DNA of 64,000 bases from Actinostola sp. cb2023 (Eukaryota > Cnidaria > Anthozoa > Actiniaria > Actinostolidae). Below, piece after piece: positions 1-10,400 of the stretch. How positions within the stretch are numbered: position 1 is the first letter of the stretch; every line of letters starts with the position of its first letter. The notes beneath the pieces are model-generated. The model was given only the letters and a program-made list of their open reading frames with translations. It was not told where the DNA came from and made no database searches. The translations under genes and the position numbers were made by a program. The DNA lies in the NCBI GenBank assembly GCA_033675265.1, contig JAUJYZ010001058.1, positions 124,001-188,000 of the forward strand. Reading direction: 5' to 3'.

Positions 1-1
1 T

Positions 2-111
2 GCTGAAAGTACTCTTAAGACAGGCATTTGTAAATCATTTTGCCGCAATAAAGGACATGGTTTTATAACCCCAGATGATAGTGAAAAGGCAATATTCGTT
101 CATATTTCAGA
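2..111 (+). CDS. CARHSP1: Cold-shock-domain protein (CARHSP1/CSDC2-like), penultimate coding exon, 5' partial
   Basis: The frame from base 2 reads the first half of a cold-shock domain. The RNP1-type motif KGHGFITP is followed by the RNP2-type IFVHIS. In this family these are the aromatic and basic nucleic-acid contacts of an OB fold that binds single-stranded RNA or DNA. CARHSP1 is known as a cytoplasmic mRNA-stability factor. The two cysteines in [10 protein letters not shown] match the family's spacing. The exon ends after GA at 111, before the donor GTAAGT, and the split codon becomes Asp when joined to 526. The N-terminal, phosphorylated part of the protein lies left of the window. The related CSDC2 cannot be excluded as the ortholog. 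The fold assignment is near certain. Confidence 0.85.
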
Positions 112-346
112 GTAAGTATTCATCTTTATGTATGGATTGTACCTGTATGTCCTGTCAGCATTACAGTTGTATGTTCCACAATGAAGACCATGGGAAGAAC
201 TGAAGGCAGTTCATTCCCTTTTATAGTGGGGTTTCGTGTTTAAAGGATTTTACTAAAAGGATGAAGATTGTGCAAAAAAAACATTGTCCAAAAACTTGAA
301 ACCAAAGAAAATGTTTGAGCCACAACATGTGTACTATTGGCCAATA

Positions 347-489
347 TTGATGACTCTTAAATAATATTCATATGCGGGCTTAGCCTCTCTTCTGAGATAG
401 AAAACAAAAGCAGAAATTAGCATAACAAAACAAGCAGCTCCTGGATTCGAGGCTACGCCCGCTTATGAATATTATTTAAGAGTCGTCAA
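347..489. mobile_element. MITE in the CARHSP1-like intron
   Basis: About 143 bp with terminal inverted repeats of roughly 40 bp. The left end TTGATGACTCTTAAATAATA pairs with the right end ending AAGAGTCGTCAA, with a few mismatches. TA dinucleotides flank both sides, consistent with a TA target duplication. There is no coding capacity. Confidence 0.7.
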
Positions 490-525
490 TAAGATCTCAT
501 TAAAATTCCTCATTGCTCTTTTCAG

Positions 526-673
526 TATTGAAGGAGAATATGTTCTGAAAGAAGGTGATCGTGTCCAATTCCGTACTTGTCCATTACCTCCCAAGATGAC
601 TGAACAACAAGCTGTTGAAGTTACCATCACCGAATTCCACGGGCAACATGAGAAATGGTGGAGTGGTAACTAA
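526..673 (+). CDS. CARHSP1: Cold-shock-domain protein (CARHSP1/CSDC2-like), last coding exon
   Basis: The acceptor TTTTCAG precedes base 526. The frame begins with the split Asp and reads IEGEYVLKEGDRVQFRTC, then LPPKMTEQQAVEVTIT and an ending EKWWSGN, with the stop TAA at 671-673. The EGEYV..EGD..F block and the PPK....AVEV block are the second half of the CARHSP1-type domain, so the C-terminus is complete and has no extra tail. The intron at 112-525 holds a palindromic element (347-489). An opposite-strand open frame over 584-787 is a shadow of this exon and its UTR. Confidence 0.85.
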
Positions 674-1500
674 GTTTTGTCTGTAAATACAAACTGCAAT
701 TCCTACTATCCACCAATCTGTGGGTACGTGAATAATGACTGTAACTCTGGCAACATGGATCCATAATAGCAAAGTGTTAATGATCAATAATTAAATTCTC
801 ACATATTTTGGTGTATTACACAAGAAGAATCTAGACTTTGATCATAAACGCTTCACCTATACATACAGTGTATTTCCCAGTGCATTAATGCCTCGGGATA
901 CTCATTGGATGTCTACTGTAATATATTTGGTGATACTGGGATGCCTGTGTTGGAATTAAGCTAAGGAGGAATTGGGAAACGAAACAGTTCCCAGTCTATC
1001 TCATATTTTTCAGCACAGGTAGCCCATCTGATGGAAGAGTGGACATCAGCTGTGTTATTTGCATATGTTTCGTTCTTTCTTCCATATCAGTACATGTGAT
1101 TGTCACAAATAACATGAAAAGGCTTTCACTACAGTGGTGCTACCACTACACATGTTTTAAACCAACCATTGTCATTTTTTGTATAAATCTGATATAAACT
1201 AGACTGCAAAACAGCCCCTAATTTTTGTGAATCTCCGCCGAGAAGAATTTAGTCGATCGAATTGTTGATCGGGCCACAAGAGAATGAGGTGAGAAGAAAA
1301 GACGAAAAGATGCGAGGGGGGGAGGGGGGGAGATGAGAAGGGGAGACACAAGAGAAGTGCTCCCCTCGATTGCGGCCCGATCAATTTCAACTCTTCTCGG
1401 AAGAGTTTGGTGAAAATGTCTAGATGTAAACTGGTTCCATTGTAGGGACTATTACTGCATGCAATGTATGTCAGATAATTTCTGTTTTAAAATAAATTTC
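674..1500 (+). other. 3' UTR and downstream of CARHSP1-like gene
   Basis: No coding exon is seen. The first plausible polyadenylation signal AATAAA is at 1491-1496, which would give a 3' UTR of about 0.8 kb. An imperfect inverted repeat covers roughly 1225-1425, with arms containing CCGAGAAGA and TCTTCTCGG plus TGATCGGGCC and GGCCCGATCA. It is probably a degenerate foldback element inside the UTR. Confidence 0.4.
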
Positions 1501-1794
1501 ATGTGACCATATTTCATAAAGGTGGTGTAATTTCTTGGTCTATTGATCCTGTGAGAAACATGATGGTCTGGTATTTAGTTCATCAATCTACGATTCAACG
1601 GAAGCAGTTGTGATCCTGGCCCAGGCAATTAGGTTTTGTACTTTTAAGCAATGCCCATCACAAACGTCATTTCGAACAGTGTGCGCTGTCAAAAACGTCT
1701 GCTGATTAAGCTCTCTATTGTCTCTCTCCACCCAACTGTATAAATATAGAGTAATATACAAGTTACTGGGGAAACTTAACTAACTTCTGGAGGG

Positions 1795-1837
1795 GTAACC
1801 TGCAAGGACTAGCATGACGTAACCTGCAAGGACTAGA
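1795..1837. repeat. Isolated units of the 35-bp satellite, left of the LINE remnant
   Basis: Two partial copies of the core ACCTGCAAGGACTAGCAT lie here, matching the large array that starts about 500 bp to the right beyond the LINE fragment. Confidence 0.7.
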
Positions 1838-2340
1838 ATGATCGTGCGGCAAGGGCTATCATGAGGGCAAACTATGACACCAGCTCTAGCGTTCTTCTTG
1901 AAGAATTATGCTGGGACACTCTGTCTGTTCGCCGGAAAAAACAAAAAGTAACGCTTATGTTTAAGTCCATCCATGAATTAGCCCCACAATACTTACAAGA
2001 CCTCTTTACTCTTCGCCACACCAATTATAATTTACGAAATTCTGATGCAAAACTCGCACTGCCCAAGCCCACGCACTAACTACCTTAAGCGACTAGCTTT
2101 TCTTACAGCGGTGCTAAACTGTGGAATGACTTACCACAAAGTATCAGGTCAATCAGCTCGCTTGGTCAATTCAAGAGAGAAATTAACGGAATTTTATGAT
2201 CATTTAATTCCCAGGGGGCAATCATGTAAAACAGTAACATATGATGTAAGGACTATTTTTAATATTTTAGATAACCATTGTATTGTATTTCTACTGATGG
2301 GATAACCGTGTTTATAAATCCCTTTATGTATGTATAACCT
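1825..2340 (+). pseudogene. 3' remnant of a non-LTR retrotransposon (LINE) reverse-transcriptase ORF
   Basis: Translated pieces read SSVLLEELCWDTLSVRRKKQ, then KSIHELAPQYLQDLF, NLRNSDAKLALPKP, RTNYLKR and, after frame changes, VNSREKLTEFYDHL. This block order is typical of the extreme C-terminus of jockey/CR1/L2-like LINE polyproteins, after the reverse-transcriptase core. At least one frameshift near 2060 breaks it, so it is dead. No 5' part is present, as expected for a 5'-truncated insertion. It sits between two isolated satellite units (about 1795-1837) and the main satellite (2345-3140). Confidence 0.7.
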
Positions 2341-2344
2341 GTAT

Positions 2345-3140
2345 GTACTAGCATCCCATCCAGGGGGGGGGACCTGCAAGGACTAGCATTCCATCCAGGG
2401 GGTTACCTGCAAGGACTAGCATTCCATCCAGGGGGTAACCTGTAAGGACTAGCATCCCATCCAGGGGGATAACCTGTAAGGACTAGCATCCCATCCAGGG
2501 GATAACCTGCAAGGACTAGCATCCCATCCAGGGGGGTTACCTGCAAGGACTAGCATTCCATCCAGGGGGTTACCTGCAAGGACTAGCATTCCATCCAGGG
2601 GGTTACCTGCAAGGACTAGCATTCCATCCAGGGGGTTACCTGCAAGGACTAGCATCCCATCCAGGGGGGTTACCTGCAAGGACTAGCATTCCATCCAGGG
2701 GGTTACCTGCAAGGACTAGCATTCCATCCAGGGGGTTACCTGCAAGGACTAGCATTCCATCCAGGGGGTTACCTGCAAGGACTAGCATCCCATCCAGGGG
2801 GTTACCTGCAAGGACTAGCATTCCATCCAGGGGGGTTACCTGCAAGGACTAGCATTCCATCCAGGGGGTTACCTGCAAGGACTAGCATTCCATCCAGGGG
2901 GTTACCTGCAAGGACTAGCATCCCATCCAGGGGATAACCTGCAAGGACTAGCAACCCATCCAGGGGTAACCTGCAAGGACTAGCATTCCATCCAGGGGGG
3001 TTACCTGCAAGGACTAGCATCCATCCAGGGGGGATAACCTGCAAGGACTAGCATCCCATCCAGGGGGGTAACCTGCAAGGACTAGCATCCCATCCAGGGT
3101 GATACCTGCAAGGACTAGCATCACATCCAGGGGTGCTCCT
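2345..3140. repeat. Minisatellite, about 35-bp unit, roughly 22 copies
   Basis: The unit contains ACCTGCAAGGACTAGCAT followed by YCCATCCAGGGGG and TT or AA. Copies vary mainly in the length of the G run and in T/C at one position. Degenerate copies continue at 3240-3270 and a single unit recurs at 3345-3380. Minus-strand open frames here are only repeat translations. Confidence 0.9.
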
Positions 3141-3544
3141 AGCAAGAACTACATCGACCCAAAGATGAAAACTAAAAGCCAAAGTAGCGTTCTGATAGTT
3201 TCCTGAAGGAAATCTCGAGTTTTCCATATTGTGCGCATAACCCGAAAGGACTAGCAACACCCTCAAGGGGATTACCTATAAGGAACTTGTGAATCCCATC
3301 CATGAACATAGTAGTGTAGATTGTCCCAACTAAAAGCATCTAACATCCAGGGGGGGGACCTGCAAGGACTAGCATCACAGAGGTGTTGAAACATAATATT
3401 TTAATCATTTTATTGTCATTAACAGTTTTTAGTGTTCATACATGTGGTGATATAATGCAAGGACTAATTAATAACAAATCCAAAAATAACCCCTAACTAG
3501 TTTCCAGACTACAATACTACACCTAAAGACTAGCATAGATCCAG

Positions 3545-3599
3545 GGGATAGATGCAAGAAGATAGATAGATCCATAGATAGATAGATAGATAGATTGAG

Positions 3600-3643
<44 letters not shown>

Positions 3644-3658
3644 TAGATAGATAGATAT

Positions 3659-3748
<90 letters not shown>

Positions 3749-3758
3749 GATAGATAAC

Positions 3759-3799
<41 letters not shown>

Positions 3800-3817
3800 C
3801 TAGATAGAAGATAATTC

Positions 3818-3875
<58 letters not shown>

Positions 3876-3898
3876 GGATAGATAGATAGATAGACAGA
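3545..3898. repeat. GATA microsatellite
   Basis: A nearly uninterrupted run of GATA (TAGA) tetranucleotides over about 350 bp, with a few interruptions near 3640-3660, 3750 and 3800-3820. It is preceded by a degenerate unit of the 35-bp satellite. The 133-codon minus-strand frame rich in Ser, Ile, Tyr and Leu is an artefact of the repeat. Confidence 0.95.
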
Positions 3899-3948
3899 GA
3901 GTTTATGAAAGTCACGTGATTCATTATGTAATCAATTTCCTATTGTCA

Positions 3949-4282
3949 ATTTCAATTTCAAAAGTACACGGCATTGTGAGAACTGAATGTAACAAATTGG
4001 TATCAACTCGCAGTTCCGCGCGCAGAAATTGAATACATAATGAATCACGTGACTTTATTGTAGTATTGTAATCTTTTCATCTGGACAACCTTTTTGAGAA
4101 TGACTGTATATTGTTTTTTATAAGTTAGGAACCCACAAAGCTGTGTTGAAATAGAGGTCCATGGTGCAGGGTTGTTTACATTGTAGTTATGCTGTGACAT
4201 CACTTGCTAGACCGTAAGCAAGTACTTGCTAGTTGTATGCAAGTGTAATATACAACAGATTGCCGCATGTGTCCACTTCTGC
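3949..4282. repeat. Dispersed repeat, copy 1 of a direct pair
   Basis: This block runs from TTTCAAAAGTACACGGC to a segment ending GTCCACTTCTGCAA. It is repeated with small differences at about 4357-4700. It includes CACGTGACTTTATTGTAGT and the end-like motif GAGAATGACTGTATA, which recurs elsewhere in the window (for example inverted at 48605). Confidence 0.75.
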
Positions 4283-4356
4283 AATAATATTTTGGTATAG
4301 CTATTGTTACAGTCACGTGATAAAAATAGTAATGATATAACGCTCGTCTGATTTTC

Positions 4357-4700
4357 AATTTCAAAAGTACACGGCTTTATGAGAGTGAGAGCACACAGTA
4401 ATGCCGCTGGTATCAACTCGCATTTCCGTAACGCACAAAATTGAATACATAATGAATCACGTGACTTTAATTGTAGTATTGTAATCTTTTCATCTGGACA
4501 AACTTTTGAGAATGACTGTATATTGTTTTTATAAGTTAGGAACCCACAAAGCTGTGTCGAAATAGAGGTCCATGGTGCAGGGTTGTTTACATTGTAGTTA
4601 TGCTGTGACATCACTTGCTACAACCGTAAGAAAGTACTTGCTAGTTGTATGCAAGTGTAATAGAACATTCAGATTGCCGTATGTGTCCACTTCTGCAATG
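4357..4700. repeat. Dispersed repeat, copy 2 of a direct pair
   Basis: The second copy of the block at 3949-4282 is about 90% alike by eye. It differs by short indels in the segment after the ACACGGC motif. The 135-codon minus-strand frame across it is not supported as a gene. Confidence 0.75.
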
Positions 4701-5290
4701 GGGAATATTTTCGACAAGTATTGAAAGTATTGTAACACAGAGCAATTGGGGACTAATTAAAATAGCAAGTGATATAACGCGCGTTTTGATTGGCCAAAGG
4801 ATGCGTATTCCGCGTGCTTTTGAGAGAGAGAGAGCACACAGAACACGCCCGCAGATATTCAACTAACATTTTTGTAACGAACAAAATTGAAAACTTGCCT
4901 TAAAATCATAATTGTATTTTATAAAAGAACTAGAAAACTTGTCCGCTGTGCTATGTGCAGATTTAGAGCACTTGGGGACTAATTAGAACATTCGACAAGT
5001 GTTGAGAAAGTACTCCTAACACTTCTCTCGTGTTCTGATCAATCCCCGCGTGCTCTGCACATAATGTAAATTATGTATAGCACGCGCGCTCGTTTTCTAT
5101 TTCTTCAGTAGAATTATGAAATTACAGAGGTGGAAATGCACTGCAATCATGCTGCCAAGGTATCCGTTGTGGTGAGACTGCAAGGTACTTTGGAGATGAA
5201 TAGTTGGAAAAATTGGTAGCAAATTTTCCCAAAGTAGACAACAAAATATGGCTGCAGAGGAGACGAACATTCCTAGTACATGACTGACAT
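4701..5290. other. No gene recognised
   Basis: AT-rich DNA with short GCGCG patches. Overlapping frames of 73 codons on both strands at 4641-4866 look like chance frames. No splice-bounded conserved exon is visible. Confidence 0.4.
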
Positions 5291-5294
5291 GCCT

Positions 5295-5998
5295 TACTGG
5301 AGTCCTGGGTAGGGTTCTCCCTCCCCAATGACCTCGTAGACATAGGCAAAAGAAAGTTCATTCTAATTAGCAAACTGGAGTCCTGACTAGGGTTCTCCCT
5401 CACCAATGACCTCGTAGACATAGGCAAAAGAAAGTTCATTCTAATTAGCAATCTTGAGTCCTGAGTAGGGTTCTCCCTCACCAATGACCTCGTAGACATA
5501 GGCAAAAGAAAGTTCATTGTAATTGGAAATCTGGAGTCCTGAGTAGGGATCTCCCTCACCAATAACCTCGTAGACATAGGCAAAAAAAAGTTAATTCTAA
5601 TTAGCAATCTGGAGTCCTGAGTAGGGTTCTCCCTCATGCACCAATGACCTCGTACACATAGGCAAAAGAAAGTTCATTCTAATTAGCAATCTTGAGTCCT
5701 GGGTAGGGTTCTCCCTCACCAATGACCTCGTAGACATAGGCAAAAGAAAGTTCATTCTAATTAGCAAAGTCCTGTGAGTCCTGGGTAGGGTTCTCCCTCA
5801 CCAATGACCTCGTAGACATAGGCAAAAGAAAGTTCATTCTAATTAGCAATCTTGAGTCCTGGGTAGGGTTCTCCCTCACCAATGACCTCGTAGACATAGG
5901 CAAAAGAAAGTTCATTCTAATTAGCAAACTGGAGTCCTGAGTAGGGTTCTCCCTCACCAATGACCTCGTAGACATAGGCAAAAGAAAGTTCATTCTAA
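5295..5998. repeat. 78-bp tandem repeat, about 9 copies
   Basis: Each unit contains CCTCGTAGACATAGGCAAAA, GAAAGTTCATTCTAATTAGC and TAGGGTTCTCCCTCACCAAT. The 78-bp period is 26 codons, so the minus strand reads an open 26-residue repeat with blocks such as RENPTQDS and MNFLLPMSTRSLV. Small indels near 5637 and 5766 break the phase, so it is treated as a satellite. It lies about 300 bp beyond the receptor gene's stop codon. Confidence 0.9.
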
Positions 5999-6290
5999 TT
6001 ATTGTTATATATTTTAAATAACTACCGTAATAAGGGCTATGTCCACTTCAGCTATCGTACATTCACGAGTTATCTCGATTGAAGCTACACGCTATCAATG
6101 CCCGAAATAGCGTTGTGTCCTCATCTGCAGTTGTTGCGTACACATGACATATACGTTGACAACATTGCGCGTATCCATGCTATAGATGAAACCCATGCAC
6201 TGCGATTATATAGTCAGTTGCTGGAAGATTTGCGTCAGTTGTCTCCATACCTTGCGGTTCACACGGTTGAAGCAAGAGAAGTCAATCTGT
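5999..6290 (-). other. Probable 3' UTR of the receptor gene
   Basis: This lies directly after the receptor stop on the minus strand. No clear AATAAA is seen on that strand before the 78-bp satellite. The plus-strand 74-codon frame at 6098-6322 crosses the receptor's 3' end and is not supported. Confidence 0.3.
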
Positions 6291-7452
6291 TCAGACGGGC
6301 GTGTCCCTGTATATCTCCTTAGATAGCATAGGTGTTAAACAACCATTATGTCTATGATTGTCTAGATTTCTTACTTCAACTATTGGAACTGAACCAGGCC
6401 CCCGTTTTCGGGGACTCGTGATTATTGTTTGATTGTCGATCGCGGTCATGAAGGACAGTCCTTGGAGTTTTTTGGAGTTCTTTTGTACAGTAGTGTTAAT
6501 ATTTCTGCGGAAGTTAGTGGTGGAAATTGTATATAAAATTGGATTAAGCGCTGAGTTTAAGGGCAAAACAAACACGGCAACCCACGCATACACGGCTGGT
6601 TTAGCTTGCATTCCAGATAGAGAAGCAATTCCTATGATAATGATCGGTATCCAGCATACAAAGTCTGTAAGTACTATGAACACCATACGAGATCCTATCG
6701 ATGCTGTAGGTGACTTTTGACTCATGCCTGTCATATGATTTGTTTGTCTTATCTTATTAAACATGAGTAAATACAATATAAAAATACCCAGAAAGGAGAC
6801 AAAGTTGAGTACCAAGAAGACAAAGACAGAATACTCCCATCCCGCGGGCTTGTCAGCGGTGAGGTGGAGTGGTAGACACACCCCTGAGCGTGCATAGAAA
6901 TCGTGGAAATATTCAATTCCTGTCAAAGGAATAGATGCCAATACAAATGCCGAGATCCAAATAATCGCCAATGCTTTATAAACTCCACACAGCTTGAGAC
7001 TGATGTTCCTCAGAGGATACGAAATCGCTACATACCGGTCAGCGGTCATGATAGTGAGAATAAAAACCGACGCTTCGCTCGATAAGGTTGATAGAAACCC
7101 ACAAAACTGACACAGAGGACTTCTCTTCCATTCTTCGCTAAAAATAGCGTATCTACCACGATAGTACACGTCTACAGAACCAATAACGACCAGATAGAGG
7201 CCCATGAGGAAGTCTGAAATCGCCAGGTTAAGAAGAAGCAATGAATGAACCTTGCTCTCGCTTTTAGTTTTCAGTCTCCATATAAGTACAAAGCTGTTTC
7301 CTAATAAGGCAATGCATCCCAGAATCCATATGGAGATTCCTAGCGTTGGGTTCGCCATAAGATCTCCACATGACGAGAAGAGATCCTTGGGGGCTGAGCA
7401 GTTTTTGCCAGAGAGTTTGGCGATGCAACAGAATTCAAATCTATCTGCTTGC
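6291..7452 (-). CDS. Receptor exon 12: hinge and seven-transmembrane domain
   Basis: The acceptor TTTTCAG precedes 7452, and the frame runs to a stop at 6293-6291 (387 codons). It opens with the hinge DRFEFCCIAKLSGKNCS, the Cys-Cys signature of LGR receptors. Counting from the Met at 7358, visible landmarks are N21 in TM1 (LLGNSFVLIW), D49 in TM2 (NLAISDFLMG), C83 before TM3, DRY at 107-109, C161 in the second extracellular loop (SGVCLPLHLT) and NPILY at 272-276. C83 and C161 should form the conserved disulfide. The loop block GIEYFHDFYARSGVCL is the strongest link to the GRL101 group. The cytoplasmic tail of about 75 residues is rich in Ser/Thr. Signalling through G proteins at the plasma membrane is expected from the family. 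Confidence 0.92.
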
Positions 7453-10400
7453 CTGAAAACCAGATGGGAATATTCTTATTAGGTCAAAAACACAAAATAA
7501 ACTGATGTGCATGTACCGCTTATCTATAATCCTTACTGCGCATGTTCGGTAAAAACTTTGCGCAGTAGATTGCGCATTAGATTACGCATTAGATTGCGCA
7601 GTAGATTGCGCAGTAGTACTGGACGAACCGCGAAAATGTGCTTATTTTTTAACCAAGATTCCAGTTTTTTTTTGTATTACCATCAGTGAAGGGAAGAAAA
7701 CAAAGAAAGAAAAAGAGTTTATAGTAATTACTGAGTGACTTACAGGAACTGAAGGTTTATGGGATCAAAGATGTCAAGTGGCAGGCGCACAAGCTTTTCA
7801 TTGCCTTGGAGATATCTATTGAAATAATAGCAATACTATGTATTAGAACACAATAATAATAGCAATACTATGTATTAGAACACAATAATAATAGCAATTA
7901 CTATGTATTAGAACACAATAATAATAGCAATTACTATGCATTAGAACACAATAATAATAGCAATTACTATGTATTAGAACACAATAATAATAGCAATTAC
8001 TATGTATTAGAACACAATAATCGGTCAATACTTGTATTAGAACACAATAATAATAGCGGTACTATGTATGGTTGAACACAATAATAATAGCAATACTATG
8101 TATTAGAACACAATAATAATAGCAATACTATGTATTAGAACACAATAATAATAGCAATACTATGTATTAGAACACAATAATAATAGCAATACTATGTATT
8201 AGAACACAATAATAATAGCAATACTATGTATTAGAACACAATAATAATAGCAATACTATGTATTAGAACATAATAATAATAGCTGGTACAGTCTCAAACT
8301 GAAAGTTGTCATGCCTACTGAAATTGTTGTTTGTCTTAATTGTGAGTATGGTTGGTCAGTCGGTCACTTGGTTGGTCAGTCGATCGCTTGGTTGGTCAGT
8401 CGTCGCTTGGTTGGTCAGTCGGTCGCTTGGTTGGTCAGTCGGTCGCTTGGTTGGTCAGTCGGTCGCTTGGTTGGTCAGTCGATCGCTTGTTGGTCAGTCG
8501 GTCTTGGTTGGTCAGTCGTCGCTTGGTTGGTCAGTCGTCGCTTGGTTGGTCAGTCGGTCGCTTGGTTGGTCAGTCGGTCGCTTGGTTGGTCAGTCGGTCG
8601 CTTGGTTGGTCAGTCGGTCGCTTGGTTGGTCAGTCGGTCGCTTGGTTGGTTGGTCAGTCGGTCGGTCTTGGTTGGTTGGTCAGTCGGTCGCTTGGTTGGT
8701 CAGTCGGTCGCTTGGTTGGTCAGTCAGTCGGTCGCTTGGTTGGTCAGTCGGTCGCTTGGTTGGTCAGTCGGTCGCTTGGTTGGTTGGTCAGTCGGTCGCT
8801 TGGTTGGTTGGTCAGTCGGTCGCTTTTGGTTGGTCAGTCGGTCGCTTGGTTCGGGCTTGGTTGGTCGGTCTCTTGGTTGGTCAGTGGTCGCTTGGTTGGT
8901 CAGTCGGTCGCTTGGTTGGTCAGTCGGTCGCTTGGTTGGTCAGTCGGTCGCTTGGTTGGTTGGTCAGTCGGTCGCTTGGTTGGTCAGTCGGTCGCTTGGT
9001 TGGTTGGTCAGTCGGTCGCTTGGTTGGTCAGTCGGTCGCTTGGTTGGTCAGTCGGTCGCTTGGTCGGTCGGTCGCTTGGTTGGTCAGTCGGTCGCTTGGT
9101 TTGGTCAGTCGGTCGTTTGGTTGGTCAGTCGGTCTCTTGGTTGGTCAGTCGGTCGCTTGGTCGTTCGGTCGGTCGCTTGGTTGGTTGGTCAGTCGGTCGC
9201 TTGGTATTGATTAGATATTACAGTAATGTCTGGAGAACAAACTTACAGTCTTGAAAGAGAACTCATTCCACGAAACGCTCCCGACTTGATTTTCTTGAGC
9301 TTCAGGTTCGTCAGATTCCTGCAAGGAGAAATACTTCAGTTTTCGTCTCGTTGTTGTATGCTTTAGCAATAGCTTGCTAGAAATAATGTTGCTTCTTGAC
9401 GAGGAACTTACAGAGTCCTGACTCTACGCAATCCAACGAAGGCATCTTCTTCGATGATTTCAATTGGATTACCCTGAAGATATCTGAAAAATAAACAATA
9501 AAATACAGACTTCACGACCAACAGGAATTAGTTACCGACTTATGCTATATTTAATTACAAGTAGTTTCTTTACCCAAGCAGAGAAAAGCAACAACTTTTA
9601 ACACTATTTTATGAGCATGAAAGTATGAGAGAAATAAGATATTGCGTGCTTTTTTCGACATCCAAAAAGTGTCCTCGGTTTCAATCCCAGAATCCTCCGC
9701 GACAATAAACTCGCACCAGTATCCCGCTGTCTTGAGTACTTACAGCTGTAATAAGGACCTGAGTCCTTCAAATGTATTGCTTAGAATGACTGTAAGTCTG
9801 TTATACTTCAAATTCCTACAATAAAAGAATGGATATCAATCCTTTGCCTGCTCTGCAAATATACGATTTCTTACTGTACTTACAAATGTTGCAGCTTGGC
9901 TAGCTTGGAGAATGTAAAAGGACGAATTTCTTTGATCTCGTTCTCTTGAAGACGTCTAAGAGAAAGACATAATTGGGCTAAATTACTTCCGGTAGCATAT
10001 TACGACTTCCGGTCTATAACAATATACCTGTCACAGAAAACAATCAGCTCAAAGCAATGGCGGTATTGCAGCTTTATAGAGTCGTTTTGAGTGAGTGAGA
10101 AGTAGTTACGGTACGATTCGTGCCGTGCGGTGACCGTGCCGTATCCAAGCATTCTGATTGGCTGAGCAATGATTTTGCGCGCTGTGATTGGATTCCGTAC
10201 CGTGACTGTAACTTTGTACCGTAGGTTTCCCACTCAAATCTAATCCATTCTGAACCGAAATCAGTAGTGCTCACATATACAAACTGCGCACAAACTTAAT
10301 ATCTCTTCAAGGGTTTCTCTTTCCTTTGAAATGGTTTTACTGATTTTCATCCCAGTTAAAAATTATAATTAGGGGGGGTAGCTGAATTACAAAGGACGCA

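Larger units (their letters stand above)
7453..9246 (-). other. Receptor intron 11, repeat-filled
   Basis: It holds a short GCGCAGTAGATT-type repeat at about 7556-7620, a 31-bp array at 7838-8285 and a 20-bp array at 8345-9205. No exon is seen in it. Confidence 0.7.

Noticed and set aside
3523..3924. 133-codon frame of SIYL repeats
   Set aside because: Translation of the GATA microsatellite.
6098..6322. 74-codon plus-strand frame at the receptor's 3' end
   Set aside because: It overlaps the receptor stop on the other strand, has no recognised domain and lacks splice or promoter support.
8306..9254. Three overlapping plus-strand frames of about 300 codons rich in WSVGRLVGQ
   Set aside because: They are translations of a 20-bp repeat without stops in any frame. 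They lie in a receptor intron on the opposite strand and have no start context or splice sites.
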